Below, one piece after another: positions 40,639 to 47,894 of a DNA stretch of 64,000 nt (position 1 is its first letter; each line of letters opens with the position of its first letter). Where the stretch lies: assembly GCF_902809845.1 (NCBI RefSeq), contig NZ_CADDWI010000013.1, positions 496,001-560,000 of the forward strand, read 5' to 3'. The translations under genes and the position numbers were made by a program. The notes beneath the pieces are model-generated. The model had not been told where the DNA came from and ran no database searches. It saw only the letters and a program-made list of their open reading frames with translations. The DNA comes from Chelativorans sp. Marseille-P2723. GTDB lineage: Bacteria > Pseudomonadota > Alphaproteobacteria > Rhizobiales > Rhizobiaceae.

Positions 40639-41807
40639 TAACGCTTCTCCCGCATGCGCCGAGCAAGTGCCCAGCGATGAACCTCCGATGGCCCGTCATA
40701 AACCCTGAAAGCACGCACATCGCGGAAGAACCGTTCAACCACCGTGTCGCGCGTCAGGCCGAGTCCGCCGAGAATCTGGACGCAACGGTCGGCCACGCGC
40801 CAGATTGCCTCTGAGCAGATCACCTTGGCGCGGGAGCTTTCCGCACTGGCGCGCTCCCCCTGGTCGAGAAGCCAGGCAGTGTGCCAGATGGCGAGCCTTG
40901 CCGTGTAGATGTCCATGTCGTTGTCCGCCAGCATGAAGCCGATGCCTTCGTGCTCGACGAGCTGCTTGCCGAAAGCTGTGCGACGGTTAGCGTAATCGCG
41001 GGCAATGTCCTGAGCCCGCACCGCTGCGCCAAGCCAGCGCATGCAATGGGTGAGGCGGGCTGGCGCGAGGCGAACCTGGGCATAGCGAAAGCCTTCTCCG
41101 TCTGCACCCAGCACGTCTTCTTCCGGCACGAAGAGGTCGTCGAAGCGGACAACCCAGTGGCCGCCGGTAAAGGTGGAATCCATCGTGTCGAGCTGACGTT
41201 CCAGAACGATCTCCGGCCTGGGCATGTCGGCGAGGAACATGGTGGCTTTGCCCTCATGCTCACCTGAGGCCATCTTCGCCATGACGATGGTGAAGGCAGC
41301 GTCCTGAGCGCCTGTAATGAGCCATTTGCGCCCGCGAATGCGATAGCCGCCGTCTACCGGCTCGGCCAACGTTTCCAGAAGCGACGGGTCGGCGCCTGCG
41401 CCCATTGGCTCGGTCATCGCAAAACAGGAACGTGCCTCGCCGGTAGCAAGCGGCTTCAGCCAACGCTCCCGCTGCCGCTCGTCGGCAACGACATCCAGCA
41501 AATGGATATTGCCTTCGTCGGGCGCGGCGCAATGAAGGGCGATCGGGCCGAGCATAGAGTATCCGGCAGCCTCGAATGCGATGGCCCGCCCGAAATGGCT
41601 GAGATCGCGGCCGCCATACTCGGACGGGGCATGCGGCGCGAGAACGCCGTGCTTGCGGGCCAGATCCACGAGTTCGCGCCGGAAGTCCTCGGTCGGTCCA
41701 TGGTCGGTCCAGCGCGGGTCCTTTTCCAGGGGGATGATCTGGTTGCGCACGAACGCGCCGATTTCTTCTGCAAGCTCAGCCAGCTCCGGCGGCACAGTGA
41801 AATCCAT
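40638..41807 (-). CDS. Acyl-CoA dehydrogenase, ACAD10/11-type
   Basis: The 389-residue flavoprotein has ACAD blocks CFAMTEPMGAGADPS and RKWLITGAQDA, RTAFGKQL, QILGGLGLTRDT for FAD contact, and YDGPSEVHRWALAR at the C-terminus. Its immediate partner is an APH-like kinase gene 11 bp upstream. In human ACAD10/ACAD11 these two domains are fused, and in Pseudomonas LvaA/LvaC they are separate. Both convert 4-hydroxyacyl-CoA through a 4-phospho intermediate. That chemistry is inferred for this pair. Confidence 0.88.
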   Translation of the reverse strand: MDFTVPPELAELAEEIGAFVRNQIIPLEKDPRWTDHGPTEDFRRELVDLARKHGVLAPHAPSEYGGRDLSHFGRAIAFEAAGYSMLGPIALHCAAPDEGNIHLLDVVADERQRERWLKPLATGEARSCFAMTEPMGAGADPSLLETLAEPVDGGYRIRGRKWLITGAQDAAFTIVMAKMASGEHEGKATMFLADMPRPEIVLERQLDTMDSTFTGGHWVVRFDDLFVPEEDVLGADGEGFRYAQVRLAPARLTHCMRWLGAAVRAQDIARDYANRRTAFGKQLVEHEGIGFMLADNDMDIYTARLAIWHTAWLLDQGERASAESSRAKVICSEAIWRVADRCVQILGGLGLTRDTVVERFFRDVRAFRVYDGPSEVHRWALARRMREKR

Positions 41808-41818
41808 TAAATTTCTCC

Positions 41819-42889
41819 TTAAAGTGGCTGATCCAGGGAGGCTAGGGTGAAATCGATGAGGTCGGCACCGAGCCGGGCGAACCCCGCATAAGCATCGTCG
41901 CCGGCGATCCCGTTGACCCAGTTGCGATGCAATTGGAGAAACACCACGCCTAGCTTCAACATCGCAAGGATACGCCAGACCGGCAGATCATCAATCGGCC
42001 GGCCGGTTGCCCGCGCATAGGCATCGGCGACCTGAGCCCGGCTCAGGAAGCCGGGGTTCGCAGTAGGCATCTGCGCCAGCAGATGCATGCATTCAGGATC
42101 GGCGGGCTCGGTCCAGTAGCTGAGCAGCGTGGCCAGATCCATCAATGGATCGCCGCGGGTCCCCATATCCCAGTCAAGAACCGTCGTGATGCGGCAGTTC
42201 TCGCCGAGCATACAGTTATCAAGCTTGAAATCGGAGTGAAGCAGAGTGGGAGGCAGTGCCTCCGGCTGCTTGCGCTCCAGCCATGTGCCGATTTTTTCAA
42301 TTGCCTTGAGCGTCGAGTCATCCTGCGCAACAGCAGCCCCGCGGCGCATCCAGCCAGCAGTTGTCCGGGCGAAAAAACCCTCAGGCCGCCCGAAATCGCC
42401 CAGTCCGACTGCTTCCGCATCGACTGCATGCAAGGCGGCTAGAGTTTCCACGAGGCTGATTGAGAGGGCGTTGCACATTTGCGCGTCGAACTCGGGCGGC
42501 AGCTTGTCGCCCCGGATCGACAGGCCGGACCGGTATTCGAGCAACTGGAAAGGCACCCCGATCACCGACAGCTCATCGCACAGGTGGAAGCTCCTGGGCG
42601 CCTGGGGAAATGCCTCTCCCAGCCTCGACAAGACGCGATGCTCGCGGACCATGTCATGCGCCCCGGGCGGGAGGTCCCCCATCGGTGGCCGCCGCAGGAC
42701 CGCCTTCTCGCCATTCACCCGAACGAGGTAGTTCAGGTTGGATAGTCCGCCCGAAAGCTGGATCGCGCCGGCTGCACGGTCGAGTTCAATGCCATGTTGT
42801 GCAAGATGGAGGGCAACAGCTTCTACATCGAGTCCGAAAGCCCCCCTGCCATCACTCGATCGGGCTTCATCCACAACAGACGAGGTCAC
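41819..42889 (-). CDS. APH-family phosphotransferase (4-hydroxyacyl-CoA kinase candidate)
   Basis: The 356-residue protein has a kinase-like fold of the aminoglycoside-phosphotransferase class, with LSGGLSNLNYLV in the nucleotide-loop position, VLRRPP, the catalytic loop LLHSDFKLDN (family HGD-x4-N, here HSD) and the metal motif VLDWDMGTRGDP. The start is GTG 42889 after GGAGAAG. It is the first gene of the operon, and a TTGTCAGACAA palindrome lies 16 bp upstream. Pairing with an ACAD10/11-type dehydrogenase argues for phosphorylation of a 4-hydroxyacyl-CoA, not antibiotic resistance. Confidence 0.85.
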   Translation of the reverse strand: MTSSVVDEARSSDGRGAFGLDVEAVALHLAQHGIELDRAAGAIQLSGGLSNLNYLVRVNGEKAVLRRPPMGDLPPGAHDMVREHRVLSRLGEAFPQAPRSFHLCDELSVIGVPFQLLEYRSGLSIRGDKLPPEFDAQMCNALSISLVETLAALHAVDAEAVGLGDFGRPEGFFARTTAGWMRRGAAVAQDDSTLKAIEKIGTWLERKQPEALPPTLLHSDFKLDNCMLGENCRITTVLDWDMGTRGDPLMDLATLLSYWTEPADPECMHLLAQMPTANPGFLSRAQVADAYARATGRPIDDLPVWRILAMLKLGVVFLQLHRNWVNGIAGDDAYAGFARLGADLIDFTLASLDQPL

Positions 42890-42904
42890 AAAGCTTCTCC
42901 ATAA

Positions 42905-42915
42905 TTGTCAGACAA
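42905..42915. promoter_or_regulatory. TTGTCAGACAA operator 1 (acyl-CoA operon)
   Basis: A perfect 11-bp palindrome with a central A lies 16 bp upstream of the kinase start codon and just downstream of the putative -10. The same 11 bp occur at 55072-55082. The TGTC-GACA form suits an FCD-type GntR repressor. Confidence 0.65.
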
Positions 42916-42916
42916 A

Positions 42917-42945
42917 AAGTTGACCACATGTTAGAACGTTGTCAA
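42917..42945 (-). promoter_or_regulatory. Putative promoter of the acyl-CoA operon
   Basis: On the minus strand, -35 TTGACA (42945-42940), a 17-bp spacer and CAACTT (42922-42917) precede the operator by one base. The -10 is weak, but the arrangement repeats at the two other operator-bearing promoters. Confidence 0.5.
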
Positions 42946-42997
42946 TCCGAATCTGAACCTTCCGGCAAAATCAACACAGAGTGGCATCGAAAGTGTC

Positions 42998-43026
42998 TTG
43001 TCGAGCCCTTTGGACGGAGCTACCTT
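42998..43026 (+). promoter_or_regulatory. Putative promoter of sulfurtransferase-metC
   Basis: A -35 TTGTCG (42998-43003), a 17-bp spacer and TACCTT (43021-43026) are followed by overlapping TGTC/GACA palindromes. It is divergent from the acyl-CoA operon promoter, about 55 bp away. Confidence 0.45.
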
Positions 43027-43045
43027 GTCGACAACTGTCAGACAA
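43025..43045. promoter_or_regulatory. Tandem palindromes TTGTCGACAA and CTGTCAGACAA (operator 2)
   Basis: TTGTCGACAA (43025-43034, perfect palindrome without a centre base) abuts CTGTCAGACAA (43035-43045, core TGTCAGACA). They cover the end of the putative -10 and the start-point region of the sulfurtransferase gene. The second core is identical to operators 1, 3 and 4. Confidence 0.6.
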
Positions 43046-43081
43046 TAAAAGAATGATAGCTGCACATTCAGGAGGATTCAG

Positions 43082-43924
43082 ATGGACGCATTTCTGGTTG
43101 AGCCACAATGGCTGGAGGAGAGGCTGGGCGACCCGGGCGTCGTGATTCTGGATTGCTCCTGGTATATCCCGGAGTTGGAGAAGAGCGCCCGCGCGGAGTT
43201 CGAGCAGGAGCACATTCCGGGCGCCCGTTTTTTCGATCTCGACAAGGGGTCGGATGAAACGTCTCCCTATGTGAACATGCTTCCTTCCGCGCAACGTTTC
43301 GCTGAGGTCGCGCGCGAACTCGGCATCGGGAACGACAGCCTCGTCGTCGTGTACGATTCCAGTTACGTGTCGGCACGCGTTTGGTGGATGTTCCGCATCT
43401 TTGGCCATGAAAAGGTGCGGGTTCTGAATGGCGGTTGGAAACGCTGGAAGGCCGAGGGGCGCCCTGTCGAACAGGGCCCAGCGGAGCAGCCTCCGCAATC
43501 GGACTTCATCGCACGCGAGCCAATTGGCCAGGTCGCAACTTGGCGCGATGTCCTCGATGCGATTCAAAATGGCGGAGCAGTGGTGGCGGACGCCCGCACC
43601 ACCGAGCGTTTTATCGGCGAACTGCCTTCGGGATATCCCGGCGTGGCGGGTGGGCACATGCCCGGCGCGATCAATGTCCCATGGGGCCGCATGATCCCGC
43701 AAAAAGGCGACTTTACATTCGTTTCGCCGGAGGAGGCAGAGGCAATCTTCCGTGACGCCGGGGTCGATATCGAGCGGCCTGTGATCACTACCTGCGGTTC
43801 GGGCGTGACCGCGGCCATTCTTGCTTTCCAGCTCGCGCGCCTCGGCAAGACCGATTGGAAAATTTACGATGGTTCCTGGCATGAATGGGGCCAGCGGGAT
43901 GATCTTCCAAAGGAGTCGATCTGA
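43082..43924 (+). CDS. sseA: 3-mercaptopyruvate sulfurtransferase
   Basis: This is a two-domain rhodanese-fold enzyme that moves sulfur from 3-mercaptopyruvate to thiols or cyanide. The 280 residues carry the active-site loop CGSGVTA (Cys238), which marks MST rather than thiosulfate sulfurtransferase (CRxGxT-type). The N-terminal inactive domain has LDCSWYIP and VYDSS. A VADARTTERF segment and a GHMPGAINVPWG segment lie in the second domain. ATG 43082 follows AGGAGG. The gene is followed one base after its stop by metC. Confidence 0.92.
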   Translation: MDAFLVEPQWLEERLGDPGVVILDCSWYIPELEKSARAEFEQEHIPGARFFDLDKGSDETSPYVNMLPSAQRFAEVARELGIGNDSLVVVYDSSYVSARVWWMFRIFGHEKVRVLNGGWKRWKAEGRPVEQGPAEQPPQSDFIAREPIGQVATWRDVLDAIQNGGAVVADARTTERFIGELPSGYPGVAGGHMPGAINVPWGRMIPQKGDFTFVSPEEAEAIFRDAGVDIERPVITTCGSGVTAAILAFQLARLGKTDWKIYDGSWHEWGQRDDLPKESI

Positions 43925-43925
43925 C

Positions 43926-45110
43926 ATGAATTCGGCAGACACGCCCCTCTCACTGGACAGCCTGCTGACCAAGATCGGCCGCGAGCATGGGAAAAGTGCA
44001 ACCGCGGTTAATCCTCCCGTACACCGCGCCTCGACCTTCCTGTTCAATACGCTCGACGATTTCGAGGCGGCGGCGGCGACGCCGTTTGACGGCCCGTTCT
44101 ATGGCCGCGTCGGTACGCCCACGACCTTTGCGTTTGAACAGGCGATATGCAAGCTCGAAGGGGGACATCGTACCATAGCGGCCGCTTCGGGGATGGCTGC
44201 TATTTCTGCCGCGCTGCTGGCGTTTCTTGACAGAGGCGACCATGTTCTGGTGGTCGACACCGTCTATGAACCTGTACGCCGCTTTTGCAACCGTATGCTG
44301 GCCCGGCTCGGTATTGAAACCACCTTTTACGATCCGGCCGTCGGGGCGGATATTGGCAGCCTTGTCCGGCCGGAAACGCGGGTAATCTATCTGGAATCGC
44401 CTGGCTCCGGCACGTTCGACATACAGGATATTCCGGCAATCGTGGAGGTGGCGCGCGAGCGCGGCATTCGCACGATCATTGACAATACCTGGGCAACGCC
44501 TGTCTTCCTGAAGCCCCTGTCGCTCGGCATCGACGTCTCGGTGCAGTCCGCCACCAAATACATTGTCGGACATTCGGATGCGATGCTGGGATCGGTGACG
44601 GCCACCGCCGAAACCTATGATGCGGTGCGTCAGGCTACACAAGATCTTGGTGCTGCTGCTGGTTCCGAGGAATGCAATCTCGGGCTCCGCGGACTACGCA
44701 CCCTGTCGGTGCGCCTGCGCCAGCACGAAGCTTCCGCACTTACTCTTGCAAAATGGCTGGAAACACGGGCGGAAGTGGCGCGTGTGCTCCATCCCGCGCT
44801 TTCCTCCTTCCCCGGCCATGAAATATGGAAGCGTGACTTCTCCGGTTCCTGCGGGCTGTTTGCTGTAGAGCTGGAGCCATGCGATCCGCAATCGGTGCGG
44901 GAGATGGTGAATGGGTTGCACCATTTCGGCATCGGCTTCAGTTGGGGCGGCTATGAGAGCCTCATCCTGCCGGTACATCCTGAAAAGACGCGACAGGTCA
45001 TGAAGTGGGATGGCAAGGGCCCTGTCCTGCGGCTTCACATTGGCCTTGAGGCGGTCGAGGACCTGCAGGCCGACCTCGCCGAGGGCCTCGGGAAACTGCG
45101 CCCGGCCTGA
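43926..45110 (+). CDS. metC: Cystathionine beta-lyase
   Basis: This PLP enzyme of the Cys/Met metabolism family splits cystathionine, or other cysteine S-conjugates, to pyruvate, ammonia and a thiol. The 394 residues contain FYGRVGTPTT, AAASGMAAIS, DNTWATPVF and the PLP lysine Lys211 in SATKYIVGHSD, as in E. coli MetC (Lys210). ATG 43926 lies one base after the sseA stop. The MST-MetC pairing suggests handling of sulfur from a cysteine-conjugate or thio compound, with methionine synthesis as the simpler alternative. Confidence 0.9.
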   Translation: MNSADTPLSLDSLLTKIGREHGKSATAVNPPVHRASTFLFNTLDDFEAAAATPFDGPFYGRVGTPTTFAFEQAICKLEGGHRTIAAASGMAAISAALLAFLDRGDHVLVVDTVYEPVRRFCNRMLARLGIETTFYDPAVGADIGSLVRPETRVIYLESPGSGTFDIQDIPAIVEVARERGIRTIIDNTWATPVFLKPLSLGIDVSVQSATKYIVGHSDAMLGSVTATAETYDAVRQATQDLGAAAGSEECNLGLRGLRTLSVRLRQHEASALTLAKWLETRAEVARVLHPALSSFPGHEIWKRDFSGSCGLFAVELEPCDPQSVREMVNGLHHFGIGFSWGGYESLILPVHPEKTRQVMKWDGKGPVLRLHIGLEAVEDLQADLAEGLGKLRPA

Positions 45111-45329
45111 TTAGAGGAGGCGGGGGAGGCGCTTTGCGTTGTCCCGCCTGCCCGTCATGCGACTCACTGCAAGAATTCTCGGCAAGCCGTGCCTCGCCTT
45201 GGTAACCGGAACTTTGCGGCCAGTGGGATAACGCAAATGCTTGCACTCAAAAGATTAGCGGCGGCTCCTCTCACCTCCGGTGAAAAGCGCCGCTTGCTCT
45301 AAAGAAAGTCACGAGGCTCTCCCTTGTCG

Positions 45330-45361
45330 CAAGACGGCAGTAAATGCAGCCTGCCGTCTTG
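45330..45361. terminator. Bidirectional hairpin between metC and the FAD oxidoreductase gene
   Basis: A perfect 11-bp stem, CAAGACGGCAG (45330-45340) and CTGCCGTCTTG (45351-45361), encloses a 10-nt loop in the 286-bp gap between two convergent genes. TATTT follows on the plus strand. A smaller AGGCGGG/CCCGCCT stem at 45118-45149 lies right after metC. Confidence 0.6.
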
Positions 45362-45396
45362 TATTTGCCCGCGTAGCGGATCTCACCTTGCGAGCG

Positions 45397-46728
45397 TCAG
45401 AAGCCGATCGGCCAATGAACAATCTCAGATCCGTCGATGAAGCGGCTGTGGCGGAATGGTTCCGGATCGACATGCGGGGTCTCTCCGGCAATCAGTTCAG
45501 CCATGAGCTGGCCTGCCGCCGGCGCAATTCCGAAGCCGTGTCCGGAAAAGCCTGTCGAGATAAAGAAGCCAGGAATTGCCTCCACCGGGGAAATCGTCGG
45601 GATCGCGTCGGGAGTGACATCGATCCAGGCACTCATTCTTTCGTTCACCACCATATTCGCGAATTGGGGGAACAGTTTCTTGATATTGATCGTCGCCTGA
45701 TCGAGAATCGCGTGTCCGGGCTCGGGACGCATGATGCGATACGTTTCGAAGGGCGAGCGTTGATCCAGCTTCCAGCTTCCGAGCATCATGATTTCTTGCC
45801 AGGTCCGTTTGCCGATGCGGAATTTCATCGCCCGCCACTCGTTCTTCAGTGCAGGGATGTAATCTTTGAAATAGCGGAAGCTGTCCGGCACGATGTCGAC
45901 AGGATGGGCCGAGCGCATGCCAACATTGTAGCCGCCGTCATTGCGCCGGCGGAAACCGAAGCCGTTGCCCGATCCGCACCCTTCCGGACCATTCGCGATG
46001 GGGCGCGTGCGCATAACCTGAGACAGCATTTTCAGCTGCGGGATCTTCACCTTGTGATGACGCGCAAACAGGCTTGACCAGATGCCGCCGGCCAGGACAA
46101 CAGTCTTGCAGCGGATACGGCCCTTTTCAGTCACCACTTCGGAAACGCGCCCGCCAGCGGTTTCAAAACCCCGTACCGCGCAGGCTTCTACGATATGCGC
46201 CCCGAGCTTGCGGGCACCTTCGGCGATGAGGCGGCTGGCTAGATGCGGCTCCGCATATCCGTCCGATGGCGTGTGCAGCCCGCCCGCAAAATTGCGCGTA
46301 TTGCCAGGAGCAAGTTCGTTGGCGCGCTCCCGATTGACGAAATGCGTGTCCAGATTGAATGGCTCCATGGCCTTCATCCAGGCTTCGTACTTCGCCATAT
46401 CCTCTTCTTTGTCGCAAAAATAAGTGATGCCACGCCGGCGGAAACCAACATCTGCCCCGATCACGGATGGAAGCTCGTCCCAAAGCTTCATTGCATGGAT
46501 CATCAATGGCATCTCGCGAATGTCGCGTCCCATCTTGCGCACCCAGCCCCAGTTGCGGCTGGACTGCTCTTCCCCGATGGTGCCTTTCTCACAAAGGACG
46601 GTGGGGATGCCGCGCTGGGCAAGGTGTAGTGCAGTGCATGCGCCGATGATGCCGCCACCGACGATGACGACCTCCGTTTCTTCGGGTACGACATGGAAAT
46701 GGTGAGTACTGGCAGTCTGGATATTCAT
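45397..46728 (-). CDS. FAD-dependent oxidoreductase (DAO/sarcosine oxidase-like)
   Basis: The 443-residue flavoprotein has a dinucleotide-binding motif VVIVGGGIIGACTALHLAQRG near residue 20, an EEQSSRNWGWVRKMGRD segment, a second FAD-contact region with VVLAGGIWSS, and a C-terminal STGFSGHGFGIAPAAGQL block. This is the layout of sarcosine oxidase beta or D-amino-acid dehydrogenase-like enzymes that oxidise C-N bonds. No signal peptide is seen. It is followed by its likely regulator, a LysR gene on the same strand upstream. Substrate is unknown. Confidence 0.85.
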   Translation of the reverse strand: MNIQTASTHHFHVVPEETEVVIVGGGIIGACTALHLAQRGIPTVLCEKGTIGEEQSSRNWGWVRKMGRDIREMPLMIHAMKLWDELPSVIGADVGFRRRGITYFCDKEEDMAKYEAWMKAMEPFNLDTHFVNRERANELAPGNTRNFAGGLHTPSDGYAEPHLASRLIAEGARKLGAHIVEACAVRGFETAGGRVSEVVTEKGRIRCKTVVLAGGIWSSLFARHHKVKIPQLKMLSQVMRTRPIANGPEGCGSGNGFGFRRRNDGGYNVGMRSAHPVDIVPDSFRYFKDYIPALKNEWRAMKFRIGKRTWQEIMMLGSWKLDQRSPFETYRIMRPEPGHAILDQATINIKKLFPQFANMVVNERMSAWIDVTPDAIPTISPVEAIPGFFISTGFSGHGFGIAPAAGQLMAELIAGETPHVDPEPFRHSRFIDGSEIVHWPIGF

Positions 46729-46754
46729 CGAAAAGCCTAATTTCAGAGGTGGAT

Positions 46755-47693
46755 TTAAGGTGTCTTCTTTTTGCTACGTGCCTCGGCTGCGCGGCGGCGC
46801 GCTTTGATCCCCTCCACATATTCGATGAGGAAGTCGTAGAACTGCTTCGCTGCCACGGACATTTCGTCCGGATCGCCTACGACGCCGAGAACGATGGGGA
46901 TGGCGGGAGTAAAAGGGCGGAAGGCAAGATCCGGATTGCGCCTCAAATGCGGCGAGTAGGGACTGACGATCGATAAGCCGAGACCCGCCGCCACGAGATT
47001 GCACACCGCTTCGTGCGTGGTTGCCTCGATCATCATCACGCGATCGATGCCTTCACGATCAAAGAGCGTATCCACTTCGAAGCGGAACGGGGTACCGCGC
47101 GGAAAGCTGATGAAGGGTTGATTTGCAAGGTCGGCTGCGCGGATCTCATCACGTGAAGCCAGCTCGTGGTCGGCACGGAAGACGCACATAGCCGGCCTGG
47201 ACAGGAGTTCGCGTACAGGGATGGACGAATTCGGCAAAGGCAGCGTTCCAACGCCTATGTCGGAGCGGCGAGCGGCAACCCATTCGGCGATTCCATCCTG
47301 TGACTGCGTATCGAGTCTGATTTCAATGTCAGGAAACCGGGTGCCGAACTTGGCGATGATCTCGGGCAGCAGGCCGTTGGCATAGAGGCCCATCGCAACG
47401 ATTGAAACCGTTCCTGATGTGAGGTTGCGAATGGCGTGGACTTGATGGTTCAAGTCCTCAAGGCCGACGAAAAGTTTTTCTACCTGTTCGAAAAGGCGCC
47501 TGGCGTCTTCGGTGGCCTCTGCACCGTTTCGCTGGCGCCGAAACAATTTAAAGCCCACCGCCTCCTGAAAGTCCATCATCAGACGGCTCACAGCAGGTTG
47601 AGAAATGCCCAGCAGTTCCGCAGCCTTGGTCATGCTGCCGAGCGTGACAACAGCGCGGAACGCCTCAACCTGCCTGATATTGAACCGTTTCAC
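46755..47693 (-). CDS. LysR-family transcriptional regulator
   Basis: The 312-residue product has a LysR helix-turn-helix (FNIRQVEAFRAVVTLGSMTKAAELLGISQPAVSRLM, residues 4-39) and a substrate-binding domain. GTG 47693 is chosen because GGAGAAAG precedes it and MKRFNIRQ is the usual start; a frame to 47741 also exists. It lies between the FAD oxidase gene (same strand, 26 bp downstream) and the divergent molybdoenzyme gene, so it may control both. The 200-bp spacer contains LysR-type inverted repeats. Confidence 0.88.
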   Translation of the reverse strand: MKRFNIRQVEAFRAVVTLGSMTKAAELLGISQPAVSRLMMDFQEAVGFKLFRRQRNGAEATEDARRLFEQVEKLFVGLEDLNHQVHAIRNLTSGTVSIVAMGLYANGLLPEIIAKFGTRFPDIEIRLDTQSQDGIAEWVAARRSDIGVGTLPLPNSSIPVRELLSRPAMCVFRADHELASRDEIRAADLANQPFISFPRGTPFRFEVDTLFDREGIDRVMMIEATTHEAVCNLVAAGLGLSIVSPYSPHLRRNPDLAFRPFTPAIPIVLGVVGDPDEMSVAAKQFYDFLIEYVEGIKARRRAAEARSKKKTP

Positions 47694-47761
47694 TGTGACT
47701 TTCTCCGAACGGTATTGCCGCTCCATGACAAGGCACGCCATTGCAGCGCACCGTTTTTTCG

Positions 47762-47816
47762 TGACATAACATTTCCGTCAAAATTACGCAACTTGACGTT
47801 TCAAATATTATGTCTT
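47762..47816. promoter_or_regulatory. Nested inverted repeats in the LysR/molybdoenzyme spacer
   Basis: CGTCAA...TTGACG (11-nt gap) lies inside GACATAA...TTATGTC, both roughly centred near 47790 in the divergent spacer. Dyad symmetry with A/T-rich flanks in front of a LysR-controlled gene is the usual form of LysR recognition and activation sites. Confidence 0.45.
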
Positions 47817-47849
47817 AACGTTCCAGCCAAAGGATCGAGAGGAGGGGCC

Positions 47850-47894
47850 ATGTCCAGATTGCCTGCGATATCCGATGAGAAAGGCGCACGTTAA
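47850..47894 (+). CDS. 14-codon leader ORF before the molybdoenzyme gene (tentative)
   Basis: ATG 47850 follows a very strong GAGAGGAGGGG ribosome-binding site, but opens only 14 codons, ending TAA at 47892-47894. The last A is the first base of the molybdoenzyme ATG (TAATG). It may serve for translational coupling, or be the original N-terminus cut off by a frameshift. Its peptide is not recognised. Confidence 0.4.
   Translation: MSRLPAISDEKGAR

Noticed and set aside
41819-42889. Antibiotic-resistance aminoglycoside kinase
   Set aside because: The fold motifs are shared, but the gene sits first in an acyl-CoA operon beside an ACAD10/11-type dehydrogenase, which points to acyl-CoA chemistry.
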